Source: JAZKGA01 sp040386235 (GTDB lineage: Bacteria > Pseudomonadota > Alphaproteobacteria > Micavibrionales > Micavibrionaceae). Taken from it: a stretch of DNA of 64,000 bases. The position numbers were made by a program, and so were the translations under genes. The stretch is from positions 1,054,001 to 1,118,000 of the forward strand of contig JAZKGA010000001.1 in the NCBI GenBank assembly GCA_040386235.1, read 5' to 3'. Below, in pieces: positions 13,834 through 23,451 of the stretch. Position 1 is the stretch's first letter, and each line of letters opens with the position of its first letter. The notes under the pieces were generated by a model, which saw nothing but the letters and a program-made list of their open reading frames with translations, made no database searches and was not told where the DNA came from.

Positions 13834-14044
13834 TTATTTTATCCTTTTGATAAATATGGTTTTAATAAACCACGAGTACCGGCGTCGGGGGAAAGAGGCA
13901 TCGGTGGACAGTGGACGACACATCCAATGATTTGGGAAAGATATGTCTTCAACCGTCAACCGTTGCGTCTTGTAAAAAGACGCCATTCCGCATGGTCACG
14001 TTTGCATCGCATATTTCGCCTGCGAAGTCAAAACTTAATGCGGT

Positions 14045-15568
14045 TTACAGAAGTGACTGGCCGCTCATTTCGGCTGCAATCGGCAAATTAAGGAGGGTCA
14101 GCAAGGTCGGGGCCACATCGGCCAGTGACCCGTTACGCAAGTGGACTGGGCGCGGCCCGACATACACACACGGGACCGGGTTGGTCGAATGCGTGGTGCA
14201 GGGCTTGCCATCCCGGATCATCTCTTCGATGTTACCGTGATCGGCGATGATTATGGCCTGGCCACCGGCGGCCTGCAGGGCGGGTATAATGCGAGACAAG
14301 GCAGCGTCAACCGCCTCCATTGCCGCCATCGCAGCCGCCATATTACCGCAATGGCCCACCATGTCGCCATTGGCGATGTTCAGGGCGATAAAATCATGCG
14401 CGCCGCTTTCAATCGCCGCGACCACTTTATCAGTTAAAAGCGGCAGGGACATTTCCGGTTTCTCATCATACGACGTGACCTCTTTTGGTGATGCGATCAT
14501 CAATCGGTCTTCGCCCGGGAACGGCGTTTCGCGGCCGCCACCAAGGTAATAGGTGACGTGGGGATATTTCTCGGTCTCCGCCGCGCGCAACTGTGTCATG
14601 CCGGATTTCGCGACAATTTCGCCGATGGTGTTGGTAAGGTCTTTGGCGGTATAAACTGCATCGACATCCAGGTCGAACGCATCATCATAAGATGTCATAG
14701 ACGTCAGGGCACATGTTTTAATAGGTGTGTAAGCCACGCCATCCATCGCCTGACCGATCAGCATTGATGTAATTTGGCGCATGCGGTCGGCGCGGAAGTT
14801 GAACAGGAATACGGCATCCCCGTCCTGCAGGCGTGGGTCAAGTCCGGTCGGGACGGGCAGGACACTCGCGGGAATAAATTCATCGGACAGAGATTGGTCA
14901 TATGCATCCGTAAACGCGGCCTTGAATCCGGCGAAAGTCGTGCCATGTGCTTGTGTCAGCAGGTTCCAGGCAGGCAGGACACGTTCCCATCGCTTATCAC
15001 GGTCCATGGCGTAAAACCGGCCGATAATGCTGGCCAGATGTACGTTCTGAAGCGGCGCAATCGTCGCCATAAACCTTTCGAAATAGTCCAGGCCGCCCTG
15101 GGCATCTGTATCGCGGCCATCTGTAATGGCGTGCAGGAAAACGGGCTTGCCTAATGTGTTCAGGGTGTGGCAAAGGGCAATCGCATGGTCGCCATGGCTG
15201 TGTACGCCACCATCGGATATCAGGCCAACGATGTGAATAGCGCGTGCGTGCGGGCATTTCTGCATAAAGGCGCGAATTTCAGGGCGGGTGGCAAAGCTGC
15301 CTGCGGCAATATCCTCGTTAATCCGCTCAAGGGATTGTTTCAGCACCCGGCCACTGCCGATCGTTAAATGGCCGACCTCGGAATTTCCCATCTGCCCCAC
15401 GGGCAGGCCGACGAATGGGCCATCAGTTCGCAATTCGGACCGTGGACATGTTTCAAATAGCTTGTCGAGAAAAGGCGTGTTGGCGCGCGTAACGGCATTG
15501 CCGGGCCCATCAGGCGCCAGGCCGACACCATCCAGAATACACAGCATGACAGTTTTCTTAAGCGACAT
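14045..15568 (-). CDS. gpmI: 2,3-bisphosphoglycerate-independent phosphoglycerate mutase
   Basis: 507 aa, standard length. Interconverts 3- and 2-phosphoglycerate in glycolysis; cytoplasmic Mn-dependent alkaline-phosphatase-fold enzyme. Seen: ILDGVGL at the N terminus (metal Asp), MGNSEVGHLTIGSGR with the nucleophilic serine, HSHGDHA, ITDGRDTD, NFRADRMRQI, ADHGNIEEM and THSTNPVP, all family signatures. AAAGGA about 8 bases upstream supports the start. It sits 211 bases upstream of pnp, a gap that must hold the pnp promoter. Confidence 0.97.
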   Translation of the reverse strand: MSLKKTVMLCILDGVGLAPDGPGNAVTRANTPFLDKLFETCPRSELRTDGPFVGLPVGQMGNSEVGHLTIGSGRVLKQSLERINEDIAAGSFATRPEIRAFMQKCPHARAIHIVGLISDGGVHSHGDHAIALCHTLNTLGKPVFLHAITDGRDTDAQGGLDYFERFMATIAPLQNVHLASIIGRFYAMDRDKRWERVLPAWNLLTQAHGTTFAGFKAAFTDAYDQSLSDEFIPASVLPVPTGLDPRLQDGDAVFLFNFRADRMRQITSMLIGQAMDGVAYTPIKTCALTSMTSYDDAFDLDVDAVYTAKDLTNTIGEIVAKSGMTQLRAAETEKYPHVTYYLGGGRETPFPGEDRLMIASPKEVTSYDEKPEMSLPLLTDKVVAAIESGAHDFIALNIANGDMVGHCGNMAAAMAAMEAVDAALSRIIPALQAAGGQAIIIADHGNIEEMIRDGKPCTTHSTNPVPCVYVGPRPVHLRNGSLADVAPTLLTLLNLPIAAEMSGQSLL

Positions 15569-15692
15569 GGTTCAATCCTTTGCAACCCCGCAAGCTTACG
15601 TGTGCGCTCACCGCACTGCAATATGAAATCCTTATTGACAAAAAAATGAAGAGCGTGTATTTCATTTACGTAATAATTTTATGGAGAAAAAT

Positions 15693-15977
15693 ATGCGCGA
15701 AGAAAACCATCTTTCACTACCACTTATTCAAGACTGGGTGAGGGCTGTTTCTGGTGCATTTCATAACGAAAATCGTGTCGCGTGTCGCGCGTTGGCGTTG
15801 AATAGTAAATTGGAAAGAATACGCATCAGAATGGATCATCAGACTATTATGGATAGAATGCCAGATAAGTACCGTTTAATATGCATGCACTATCAATTTA
15901 CACAAGGACAAACAACAGGCGCGGCCAGTACACTATTAGATAACGTCGAGCGCGCTTTCAAACATTATTTAAAATAA
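15693..15977 (+). CDS. Small orphan protein, 94 aa
   Basis: Not recognised. Chosen start ATG 15693 has GGAG 6 bases upstream; an in-frame ATG at 15681 overlaps that site and is less likely. Predicted helical, basic, no signal peptide. The segment MDHQTIMDRMP resembles MDHHGILKEIP in the gene at 16503, followed in both by helices of similar length, so the two may be distant paralogs. AT-richer than gpmI and rpsO on either side. Confidence 0.5.
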   Translation: MREENHLSLPLIQDWVRAVSGAFHNENRVACRALALNSKLERIRIRMDHQTIMDRMPDKYRLICMHYQFTQGQTTGAASTLLDNVERAFKHYLK

Positions 15978-16041
15978 AATTATTTTTTAGTTAGACACCT
16001 GGCAATATAGCATAACAACCAAACACGAGAGTTTTAAGAAC

Positions 16042-16473
16042 ATGCATAAAAACACCATGCTGGAACAATTGAATATTATTTCTCAGTCCCTGCAAGCCGT
16101 CCTGGATGTTAATACAGGTCGCGCAGGCGAGAGAGACCATTATCGCCTACACGGATTTGCCGTAGCGGCAGCAACCGTTTGCGGTCACGCGTTTGAAACA
16201 ACGATGAGGGATGTCAGCAATTTGCAAACTTATCTGTCCCTAGCACCCATAAATGACTGCACCATCGATTCATCCGTTCAACAAAGATTAGATGATGCAT
16301 TTAAGGCGTGGGTTAACACGCCTGCGCGCCCGCTCCAAATAATGGAGGCCGCAAATCAATACACGGCAGCTTTACGTCAGGCCCTTGATATCACCCTTTT
16401 TGATTTGGAAGATGCTGTGGTGTCTGTGCCAACGCAAAATCGCGTGCTATCCCCGCAACTGACGGCTGCCTGA
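16042..16473 (+). CDS. Small orphan protein, 143 aa
   Basis: Not recognised. Predicted all-alpha, soluble, no signal peptide or membrane segment. The ribosome binding site is weak (AAGAA about 5 bases upstream). It lies between two other small orphan genes on the same strand with gaps of 64 and 29 bases, suggesting a three-gene unit inserted between rpsO and gpmI. No known domain is seen. Confidence 0.5.
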   Translation: MHKNTMLEQLNIISQSLQAVLDVNTGRAGERDHYRLHGFAVAAATVCGHAFETTMRDVSNLQTYLSLAPINDCTIDSSVQQRLDDAFKAWVNTPARPLQIMEAANQYTAALRQALDITLFDLEDAVVSVPTQNRVLSPQLTAA

Positions 16474-16502
16474 TAAAGACAAATATGAAAAGGAAAAGCG
16501 AA

Positions 16503-16874
16503 ATGAACGAACCGATGACATTAAGTGCCATTAAGCAAAAAGTATCAGAGATCCGCATCAGCTTCGGTGCGGAAGACGCGGTTCACAAGCTGGCCGCGAC
16601 GCTGTACGAGTCTTTGCATGCTATTCAGTATGGTATGGATCACCATGGGATCTTGAAAGAAATTCCATGTGGTAAAAAAAGTGACCTGCACAACCTGGCT
16701 GCTGCGTTTGATGATGTTAAAGGGTGCATGGAAGATTATGGCTATAGTCGTAATGCTGCCCTGGCATATTTAGATAGTGTTCAGAAAATGTTTGCGCCGC
16801 AGATTGGTCTTTTGAATGCAGACAAACAGCCAGTCAAAGCGGCACCCAGCCCTGTTTTTCACCATCCTGTTTGA
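16503..16874 (+). CDS. Small orphan protein, 123 aa
   Basis: Not recognised. Start ATG 16503 is chosen because AGGA at 16491-16494 is 8 bases upstream; a longer start at 16485 would bury that site. Predicted helical. It shares MDH-x2-I-x3-[IM]-P with the 15693 product. It shares PCG and a later L-x-[DE]-DYGY segment (here CMEDYGYSRN) with the 186-aa protein at 24284 (LLEDYGYKVE). This points to a lineage-specific family. It ends at a clear terminator shared with rpsO. Confidence 0.52.
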   Translation: MNEPMTLSAIKQKVSEIRISFGAEDAVHKLAATLYESLHAIQYGMDHHGILKEIPCGKKSDLHNLAAAFDDVKGCMEDYGYSRNAALAYLDSVQKMFAPQIGLLNADKQPVKAAPSPVFHHPV

Positions 16875-16894
16875 TAAGAGATTAACCCCAAAAG

Positions 16895-16921
16895 AAAACC
16901 CCGCTTGTGGCGGGGTTTTTT
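16895..16921. terminator. Bidirectional Rho-independent terminator between the orphan genes and rpsO
   Basis: A 10-bp stem (AAAACCCCGC at 16895-16904 with GCGGGGTTTT at 16910-16919) and a 5-base loop, with T-tracts on both strands. It sits between convergent genes and can stop both. Confidence 0.9.
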
Positions 16922-16945
16922 GTATTCTGTGTGGTGTAAGTAAGA

Positions 16946-17215
16946 TTACTTACGGATGCTGAGGCGCTCAATCAGAACCTGATAGCGTTTTTCTTCAACG
17001 CCTTTCAGGTAGTCCAGCAGCTTACGGCGCTTGGCAACCATCATCAACAAACCACGGCGGGAGTGTACGTCCTGCTTGTGCTGTTGCAAGTGGGTGGACA
17101 GGCTGTTGATCCGTTCGGTCAGAAGTGCGATTTGCACCTCTGGTGATCCTGTATCTGTAGCATCGTTTTGGTAAGCTTTAACGATTTCCTGCTTTTTCTC
17201 TGGGGCAAGCGACAT
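16946..17215 (-). CDS. rpsO: 30S ribosomal protein uS15
   Basis: 89 aa, exact family length. Primary 16S rRNA-binding protein of the small-subunit platform. Conserved features: DTGSPEVQIALLTERI, LSTHLQQHKQDVHSRRGL and LMMVAKRRKLLDYL. Start 15 bases after truB; last gene of the rimP-nusA-infB-rbfA-truB-rpsO run. Usually followed by pnp, but not here. Confidence 0.98.
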   Translation of the reverse strand: MSLAPEKKQEIVKAYQNDATDTGSPEVQIALLTERINSLSTHLQQHKQDVHSRRGLLMMVAKRRKLLDYLKGVEEKRYQVLIERLSIRK

Positions 17216-17230
17216 CGATTTTCTCCAATT

Positions 17231-18172
17231 TTAGAGGTTAAACAAACGAAGCGGTTTCAACACGCAACCGGTGATCTCCACAAGTCCCACTTCCATGCCG
17301 TTGCACAGGGCAAGGGCGGTGGTCGTGATATCGGGGCCGACTGGAATACCTGCGTTTTGTAAACGCTGGACATCAAGGCGGCTGACACAGGTAACGGTCA
17401 AGCCGTTTCGCAGACGAACTGCTTCTTGTGGGTTAAGGGCGAGAGCCGGGATATCGTCCAGCACCGTCCGCACCGCAAGCAGACCATCCAACAAGGAATG
17501 GTTATCTGGGTTTTGTGTGAAAATGTCCAGTGAAATCGCATCGTCTTTGGTAAAGCCGCCGACGCGCGTGCGTTCCAGCGTGCAAATCGTGCCGTAACAT
17601 CCAAGATCACGGCCCAGATCGCGGGCCAGCGACCGCACATACGTGCCTTTGCCGCAATCAATCGTGAAGACGGTTTGGCGTTTCTCTGCGTCATGGCTGA
17701 CAATCTCAAACCGCGTGACGGTCACATCACGGGCTTTTAAGTCGGGCAGCTGGCCTGCACGGGCCAGGTCATAGGCCCGTTGACCATTGACCTTAATCGC
17801 GGAAAACAGCGGGGGAATCTGTGAGATAACGCCTATATAAAAAGGCAGTCGGGTGTTTATAGCGTCCAGGGCAGGGGCAAGGGCATCAGATTTGGCAATG
17901 ATGTCGCCCATAATGTCGTCCGTATTGCGTTCTTCGCCCCATTGGACGGTGAAAATATACGTTTTGGCGCGGTCCTGCATAAACGGGACGGTTTTGGTTG
18001 CCTCGCCAAAAGCCAAAGGCAGAATGCCGCACGCCAGGGGATCAAGCGTGCCCGCGTGACCTGCTTTTTCCGCATTCAAGGCGCGTTTAACCGCTGCCAA
18101 TGCCTGCGTGCTGGTTATTCCAGAGGGCTTATAAAGGTTGATCCAGCCATCGACCTTGTCACGGCGCGCCAT
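17231..18172 (-). CDS. truB: tRNA pseudouridine-55 synthase
   Basis: 313 aa. Converts U55 of tRNAs to pseudouridine. Seen: GWINLYKPSGITSTQAL, then AGHAGTLDPLACGILPLAFGEATK, with the catalytic aspartate in GTLDPLA, and RAYDLARAG. The C-terminal part (about 240-313) is a small PUA-like region. Its ATG shares one base with the rbfA stop (TAATG), so translation is coupled. Confidence 0.97.
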   Translation of the reverse strand: MARRDKVDGWINLYKPSGITSTQALAAVKRALNAEKAGHAGTLDPLACGILPLAFGEATKTVPFMQDRAKTYIFTVQWGEERNTDDIMGDIIAKSDALAPALDAINTRLPFYIGVISQIPPLFSAIKVNGQRAYDLARAGQLPDLKARDVTVTRFEIVSHDAEKRQTVFTIDCGKGTYVRSLARDLGRDLGCYGTICTLERTRVGGFTKDDAISLDIFTQNPDNHSLLDGLLAVRTVLDDIPALALNPQEAVRLRNGLTVTCVSRLDVQRLQNAGIPVGPDITTTALALCNGMEVGLVEITGCVLKPLRLFNL

Positions 18173-18549
18173 TACTGGTCGATCTGGTGCAACAGATGGG
18201 TAATGCGTTCGGCGTTGTCGAACGTTTCATCAGCTTTAAAGTAAACGCGGGGTGTGAATTTCAGGCGCATCTTACGGCCGATATCTTTTTGAAATACGGC
18301 TGCGGCATCGTTCAGCGCTGGCAAAAGATCGTCCATATTCCGCCCGCCAAGCGCAACGATATACGCCGTAGCGTGTTTCAGATCAGGCGAGGCGCGGACT
18401 TCGGTTACGGTCACGGTCGAAGCCGCATCCATCAGAAGAATATCATGGAAACGGCCCTTTTGCAGGGTTTCGCACATGACGTGCTTCAATTCCTCACCCA
18501 CGCGCAGCTGTCGCTGTGACCGGTCTTCGGTATTGGACGGTGGACGCAT
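18172..18549 (-). CDS. rbfA: 30S ribosome-binding factor A
   Basis: 125 aa from ATG 18549, which lies 5 bases after the infB stop and gives the usual length; longer in-frame starts would run into infB. KH-like fold protein needed for 16S 5'-end maturation and 30S assembly. Conserved: QLRVGEELKHVM, VTVTEVRASPDLKHATAYI, and KFTPRVYFKADETFDNAERI. No good Shine-Dalgarno is visible, consistent with coupling to infB. Confidence 0.95.
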   Translation of the reverse strand: MRPPSNTEDRSQRQLRVGEELKHVMCETLQKGRFHDILLMDAASTVTVTEVRASPDLKHATAYIVALGGRNMDDLLPALNDAAAVFQKDIGRKMRLKFTPRVYFKADETFDNAERITHLLHQIDQ

Positions 18550-18554
18550 GTGTC

Positions 18555-21212
18555 TTAGGCCAGTGTACGGGTTTCCGAAACCACGTCGAAGCATTCGATG
18601 ATGTCGCCATCGCGGACATCTTCGTAATTCTCGAACGCCATCCCGCATTCCATGCCTTCGCGCACGTCTTTCACTTCGTCTTTGAAGCGTTTCAGTGTCT
18701 TCAGCATGCCCTCATGGATGACCACATCGTCACGCAGCAAGCGGACTTTCGAACCGCGCTTAACCGAGCCGTTAGTGACCATACAGCCAGCAACTTTCCC
18801 GACTTTGGTAATATTGAACACCTGGCGGACTTGTGCCTGGCCCAGATATTCTTCACGCACAGTCGGAGCCAGCATCCCGCCAAGGATCGCCCGCATATCA
18901 TCAATAATGTTATAGATGATGTTGTAGTAACGAATATCGACACCATCGCGTTTGGCCAGTTCCCGCGCCTGGGCATTCGCCCGCACGTTGAAACCGATGA
19001 TAATCGCGCCTGACGCCTTGGCCAGGGTCACGTCGGATTCGGTAATACCACCCACGCCGGAATGCAGAACACGCAATTCAAGTTCTGTGTTGTCTTGGGT
19101 AATCTTGGTCAATGCACCGGCAATCGCCTCAACCGATCCATGCACGTCGGCTTTCGCGATAATCGGCAATTGCTTGCGGCTGCCGTCACGGGCTTGCTTC
19201 AGCAACTGGTCGAATGTCTGTGTATTGCTTGCGGCCGTCGTATCGCGGCGTTTACGCTGACGATAATCAACGATTTCACGGGCTTTCGCGTCGCTTTCAA
19301 CAACGACCATACGATCGCCAGCCTGCGGCGTACCGCTTAGGCCCAGAACCTCAACCGGCTGACCAGGAACAGCAGACACGATGGACTCGCCACGGTCATT
19401 CATCAGGGCGCGAACGCGGCCTGATTCAGAACCGACCACGAAGATGTCCCCAACGCGCAAGGTACCTTTTTCCACCAGGACAGTCGCGACAGACCCGCGG
19501 CCTTGTTCCAGCTTAGCCTCAACCACGGTACCAACAGCATCGCGGTTCGGATTGGCTTTCAGGTCCAGAATTTCGGATTGCAGCAGGATCGCTTCTTCCA
19601 GTTTGTCCAGATTAATACGTTTCTTGGCCGACACTTCGATACACAGGGTTTCGCCGCCCATTTCCTCAACCATCACTTCGTGCTGCAACAGATCCTGCTT
19701 CACTTTTAAAGGATTGGCATCTGGCAGATCGATTTTATTAACGGCCACGATGATCGGCACATTTGCGGCGCGCGCGTGGCGAATAGCCTCAATCGTTTGT
19801 GGCATGATACTGTCATTCGCCGCGACAACCAGAACAACGATGTCTGTGACGTTCGCGCCACGGGCCCGCATTTCGGTAAAGGCCGCGTGACCTGGTGTAT
19901 CCAGGAACGTGATTTTCTGGCCCGATGGGCGCGTGATCTGGTAGGCGCCGATGTGCTGCGTAATACCGCCAGCTTCGCCCGACACAACATCTGTCTGGCG
20001 CAAAGCGTCCAGCAACGAAGTTTTACCATGGTCAACGTGACCCATAATTGTCACAACCGGTGGGCGGGTCATCAGGTTGGTATCGTTGTCGATATCGCCC
20101 TCAATGCCTTCTTCCACATCACCTTCGGTGACGCGTTTGGCTTTGTGGCCAAATTCGCTGATAACCAGTTCAGCGGTATCAGCGTCAATCGGCTGGTTAA
20201 TCGTGGACATGACGCCCATGCGCATCAGGCATTTAATAACATCAACGCCGCGTTCCGCCATACGGTTCGCCAATTCTTGAACCGTAATGGTTTCAGGCAG
20301 GATAACGTCACGGGTAATTTTGACCTGTGCGTCCTGCATACCCATGCTGGCCCGTGCTTTTGCCCGGGCGCGTTTGATAGCGGCCAGCGATGCTGTGCGG
20401 TCTGCGCGTTCGTAATCTTCGTTTAAAACCTGCGTAACAGTCAGGCGACGGAAACTGTCGCTTGTGTCTTCTTCTTCACCTGTACGGCGCGTTGCGCTGG
20501 CGCGTTTCAGGCGTTCACGCATCGTTTCTTCTTCACCCGGGCGAACACCGCCAGGACCGCGAGGCGGGCCAGCACCAGCCGGACGACGTGCGCCCAGCGT
20601 GGCTTGTGCCTGACCAATTGTACGGGCACCGCCCATACCGCCAGTACGGGCCGCAGGGCCAGCATTGTTGCGGGCTGTTGCTTCGTGTGCCTTGCGGGTT
20701 GCAGCTGCTTTGGCTGTTTCTTCCGCTTCGATCCGCTCCATCTCTTCCACTTCAGCCTCACGCGCGTTTTTGGCGCGCGGCGGGGCTGCAGGGGTTGTTG
20801 CGGCAGCGGCGGTAGCAGCAGCCAGTTCGGCAGTGCGGCGTTTTTCTTCTTCTTCCTTCTGGGCCAGCGATGCCAGGCCAATCGGTTGATAGGGCTGTTT
20901 ATGTGACGGCAACGGACGATTGCTTTCGGCTTCGCGTGCGCGCTGCAATGCGCGTAAACGGGCTTCTTTTTCATCGTTTGACGTTGTGTCTTCCACCGGC
21001 GTGTTTGAACGCACCGGAGAGGCAACAGGGGCCACCGCCGGACTTTCACCTTCGCCATGGCGACGCGCGCGGCGAACTTCGACAGCAATACCGCCACGAC
21101 CAGGGTTTAACGCCTGTTTCGCTTTGGTTGCGCCGGAGCCGGAGAGGGAGAGGGTTTTTCCTGCGCCCAGGCTCAGCGTTTTTTTGCCGTCCGTGTTTTG
21201 TTCGTCACTCAT
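18555..21212 (-). CDS. infB: Translation initiation factor IF-2
   Basis: 885 aa. GTPase that places initiator tRNA on the 30S subunit. The N-terminal third (about 1-290) is low-complexity, rich in Ala, Arg and Glu, as in alphaproteobacterial IF-2. An IF2_N segment follows at about 305-355 (ETITVQELANRMAERGVDVI). G domain: P-loop GHVDHGKT at 391-398, DTPGHAAF, NKID. The C-terminal EF-Tu-like domains and IF2-specific domains are complete. Third gene of the nusA operon, 50 bases after nusA. Confidence 0.98.
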   Translation of the reverse strand: MSDEQNTDGKKTLSLGAGKTLSLSGSGATKAKQALNPGRGGIAVEVRRARRHGEGESPAVAPVASPVRSNTPVEDTTSNDEKEARLRALQRAREAESNRPLPSHKQPYQPIGLASLAQKEEEEKRRTAELAAATAAAATTPAAPPRAKNAREAEVEEMERIEAEETAKAAATRKAHEATARNNAGPAARTGGMGGARTIGQAQATLGARRPAGAGPPRGPGGVRPGEEETMRERLKRASATRRTGEEEDTSDSFRRLTVTQVLNEDYERADRTASLAAIKRARAKARASMGMQDAQVKITRDVILPETITVQELANRMAERGVDVIKCLMRMGVMSTINQPIDADTAELVISEFGHKAKRVTEGDVEEGIEGDIDNDTNLMTRPPVVTIMGHVDHGKTSLLDALRQTDVVSGEAGGITQHIGAYQITRPSGQKITFLDTPGHAAFTEMRARGANVTDIVVLVVAANDSIMPQTIEAIRHARAANVPIIVAVNKIDLPDANPLKVKQDLLQHEVMVEEMGGETLCIEVSAKKRINLDKLEEAILLQSEILDLKANPNRDAVGTVVEAKLEQGRGSVATVLVEKGTLRVGDIFVVGSESGRVRALMNDRGESIVSAVPGQPVEVLGLSGTPQAGDRMVVVESDAKAREIVDYRQRKRRDTTAASNTQTFDQLLKQARDGSRKQLPIIAKADVHGSVEAIAGALTKITQDNTELELRVLHSGVGGITESDVTLAKASGAIIIGFNVRANAQARELAKRDGVDIRYYNIIYNIIDDMRAILGGMLAPTVREEYLGQAQVRQVFNITKVGKVAGCMVTNGSVKRGSKVRLLRDDVVIHEGMLKTLKRFKDEVKDVREGMECGMAFENYEDVRDGDIIECFDVVSETRTLA

Positions 21213-21262
21213 ACTTCACCATATTTCTTTTGTACTACTATACGTCATTATTGCGGCAGGTT

Positions 21263-22777
21263 TTAAGCGTCCTTGGTCTCTTCAGACTCTTCAAACCAAT
21301 GGGCCCGCGCTTTCATGATCAAATCATTCGCTTCACTTAGCGTCATTTGATCTTTGCCCAGCATTTCCAACAGCTCATCCGCTGCCAGATCGGCCAGGTC
21401 GTCGCGGGTTTTAATCCCGTTCTCGCCCATTTTCAGCACGATGTTCGACTTGATGCCGTCCAACGAAATCAGATCGTCATTGATGCCCAGGTCTTTCTGA
21501 CGATCGGACAGTTCCTGGGCCATACTGGCCAGGAATGCGCGTGCCCGCGCTTGCAGCTCTTCCGATACTTCTTCGGTAAAGCCTTCGATGCGGTTCAGTT
21601 CAGCAACAGGGGTTTCAATAATGTCTTCGATACTGACAAAACCTTCAGCGACCAGCAAGTGTGCGATAACATCGTCCACATCCAGGCCTTGCATGAACAA
21701 TTCGGTCCGTACTTTTGTTTCTTGTTGGCGGCGTTCAGATTCTTCAGCCTCAGTCAGGATATCAATATCCCAGCCGACCAGCATCGATGCCAGGCGCACG
21801 TTCTGACCGCGACGGCCGATAGCCAGACTTAACTGGTCGTCCGGCACGACAACGTCGATGCGGTTTGCATCTTCGTCCAGAACCACTTTTGCGACATTGG
21901 CAGGGGCCAAGGCGTTAACCACGAACACGGCCAGGTCAGGTGACCATGGCACGATGTCCACTTTTTCACCTTGCAGCTCACCCACCACAGCCTGAACACG
22001 GCTGCCGCGCATGCCGACGCAAGCGCCGACAGGGTCAATGTTTCCATCACGGGCAAAAACAGCAATTTTCGCGCGTGAACCAGGGTCGCGAGCGACACTC
22101 TTGATCTCAATCACGCCATCATAGATTTCTGGCACTTCCTGAGTGAACAGCTTGGCCATAAAGCCAGGGTGCGTGCGCGACAGGAAAATTTGCGGGCCGC
22201 GACCTTCGCGGCGGACGTCATAGATATAGGCGCGGATACGGTCGCCATTTTTGTAAAATTCGCGTGGCAGAGCCTCATCCCGGCGCAGGATCGCTTCGGA
22301 GCGGCCCAAATCGACGGTGATATTGCCGTATTCAACCCGTTTGACGGTCCCATTGATGATTTCGCCAACGCGGTCTTTGAATTCTTCGTACTGGCGCGCA
22401 CGCTCTGCTTCACGCAGGGATTGCATGATGACCTGTTTCGCGGTTTGCGCGGCAATGCGGCCGTAATCCAGTGGTGGCAGGTTATCAACCAGGATGTCGC
22501 CCAGAACAGCGTCTGTTTTCTCGCGCTTGGCCTGTTCAATCGTGATTTGCGATACTTCGTTCTCAATCGCTTCTTTTTCCATGACGGTGCGGAAACGCTT
22601 CAGTTCCAAATGCCCGTTTTTGCGGTCAATGAAAGCGCGGATGTCATGCTCATGGCCGTATTTCGACCGGCCCGCTTTTTCAATTGCCTCTTCCATCGCG
22701 ACCAGGACGATTTCCCGGTCAATGTTTTTCTCACGTGCGACTGCGTCGGCAACTTGAAGCCATTCATTCGTTTGCAT
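21263..22777 (-). CDS. nusA: Transcription termination/antitermination factor NusA
   Basis: 504 aa. N-terminal RNA-polymerase-binding domain (about 1-125), S1 domain (about 135-200), two KH domains (about 230-345, with CVGMRGSRVQAVVGEL and AIGRRGQNVRLAS), and C-terminal helix-hairpin-helix/acidic repeats (about 360-490). Modulates pausing, termination and antitermination. It starts 2 bases after the rimP stop, the normal arrangement. Confidence 0.98.
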   Translation of the reverse strand: MQTNEWLQVADAVAREKNIDREIVLVAMEEAIEKAGRSKYGHEHDIRAFIDRKNGHLELKRFRTVMEKEAIENEVSQITIEQAKREKTDAVLGDILVDNLPPLDYGRIAAQTAKQVIMQSLREAERARQYEEFKDRVGEIINGTVKRVEYGNITVDLGRSEAILRRDEALPREFYKNGDRIRAYIYDVRREGRGPQIFLSRTHPGFMAKLFTQEVPEIYDGVIEIKSVARDPGSRAKIAVFARDGNIDPVGACVGMRGSRVQAVVGELQGEKVDIVPWSPDLAVFVVNALAPANVAKVVLDEDANRIDVVVPDDQLSLAIGRRGQNVRLASMLVGWDIDILTEAEESERRQQETKVRTELFMQGLDVDDVIAHLLVAEGFVSIEDIIETPVAELNRIEGFTEEVSEELQARARAFLASMAQELSDRQKDLGINDDLISLDGIKSNIVLKMGENGIKTRDDLADLAADELLEMLGKDQMTLSEANDLIMKARAHWFEESEETKDA

Positions 22778-22779
22778 AT

Positions 22780-23358
22780 CTACTCCGCCTCATCCTTTAA
22801 TGGGTTTATGTGGGGTTGGTCATTTAATTGGTCGTTGTCCTGTGTTTCATCGCGCGGGGGCCAGCCATTTTTGGTGGCGGCAATCAACGCGTCGGTCATC
22901 GCCAGTTTGGCACGGGTGATGTTGTGCAGTGGGATGCTGGCCGGACCTTGTTCGGTTGCCACCATCACCTGGTCTGCTTCGATCCCACCCAGAACACCGG
23001 TAAAGCGGCGTTGGCCTGCTTCGTTGGGTTCGGTGCATTCGATTTTGCAATCCAGGCCTTTATATTTGTCAAAGTCCTGCGCCGTGATTAACGGGCGGTC
23101 GATACCAGGCGAGGTGACTTCCAGTCGATAGGCATCGCTGATGAAGTCAGCAACGTCCAGAACGGGCGACAGCATCCGGGAAATCAAGGAACAGGCCTCA
23201 ATCCCCAATTTGCCTGTGGCGGGGTCCTCGGCCATGATTTGCAGGTTGGTCGCGCGGCCAACGCCTGAGATATTGACCTGCACCAAGGCATAGCCCAGAT
23301 CCTGAACCACCGGGGCGGCCAGGTCGGCAATTTTTTGTTCAAGTACGGCGTTCGTCAC
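22780..23358 (-). CDS. rimP: Ribosome maturation factor RimP
   Basis: 192 aa with a GTG start. Needed for 30S maturation. Seen: VVQDLGYALVQVNI, the central LEVTSPGIDRPL motif typical of the family, and a C-terminal SH3-like domain (GVLGGIEADQVMV). The C-terminal tail is longer and polar. First gene of the nusA operon; the 93-base gap to trmB contains a small GGGT/ACCC hairpin in the leader. Confidence 0.95.
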   Translation of the reverse strand: MTNAVLEQKIADLAAPVVQDLGYALVQVNISGVGRATNLQIMAEDPATGKLGIEACSLISRMLSPVLDVADFISDAYRLEVTSPGIDRPLITAQDFDKYKGLDCKIECTEPNEAGQRRFTGVLGGIEADQVMVATEQGPASIPLHNITRAKLAMTDALIAATKNGWPPRDETQDNDQLNDQPHINPLKDEAE

Positions 23359-23451
23359 GTTTAAAGTATCTCTATTCCAGCAGTTCTTGGGGCGGGTCTT
23401 TTGAACCCACCATAAAACAGAAATGATTTGTTTTAGGATTATTGTGCCTTT

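Noticed and set aside
20507..21097. Long antisense/alternate frames in the Ala/Arg-rich N-terminal part of infB
   Set aside because: Low-complexity coding DNA produces long shadow frames; the infB frame itself explains the region.
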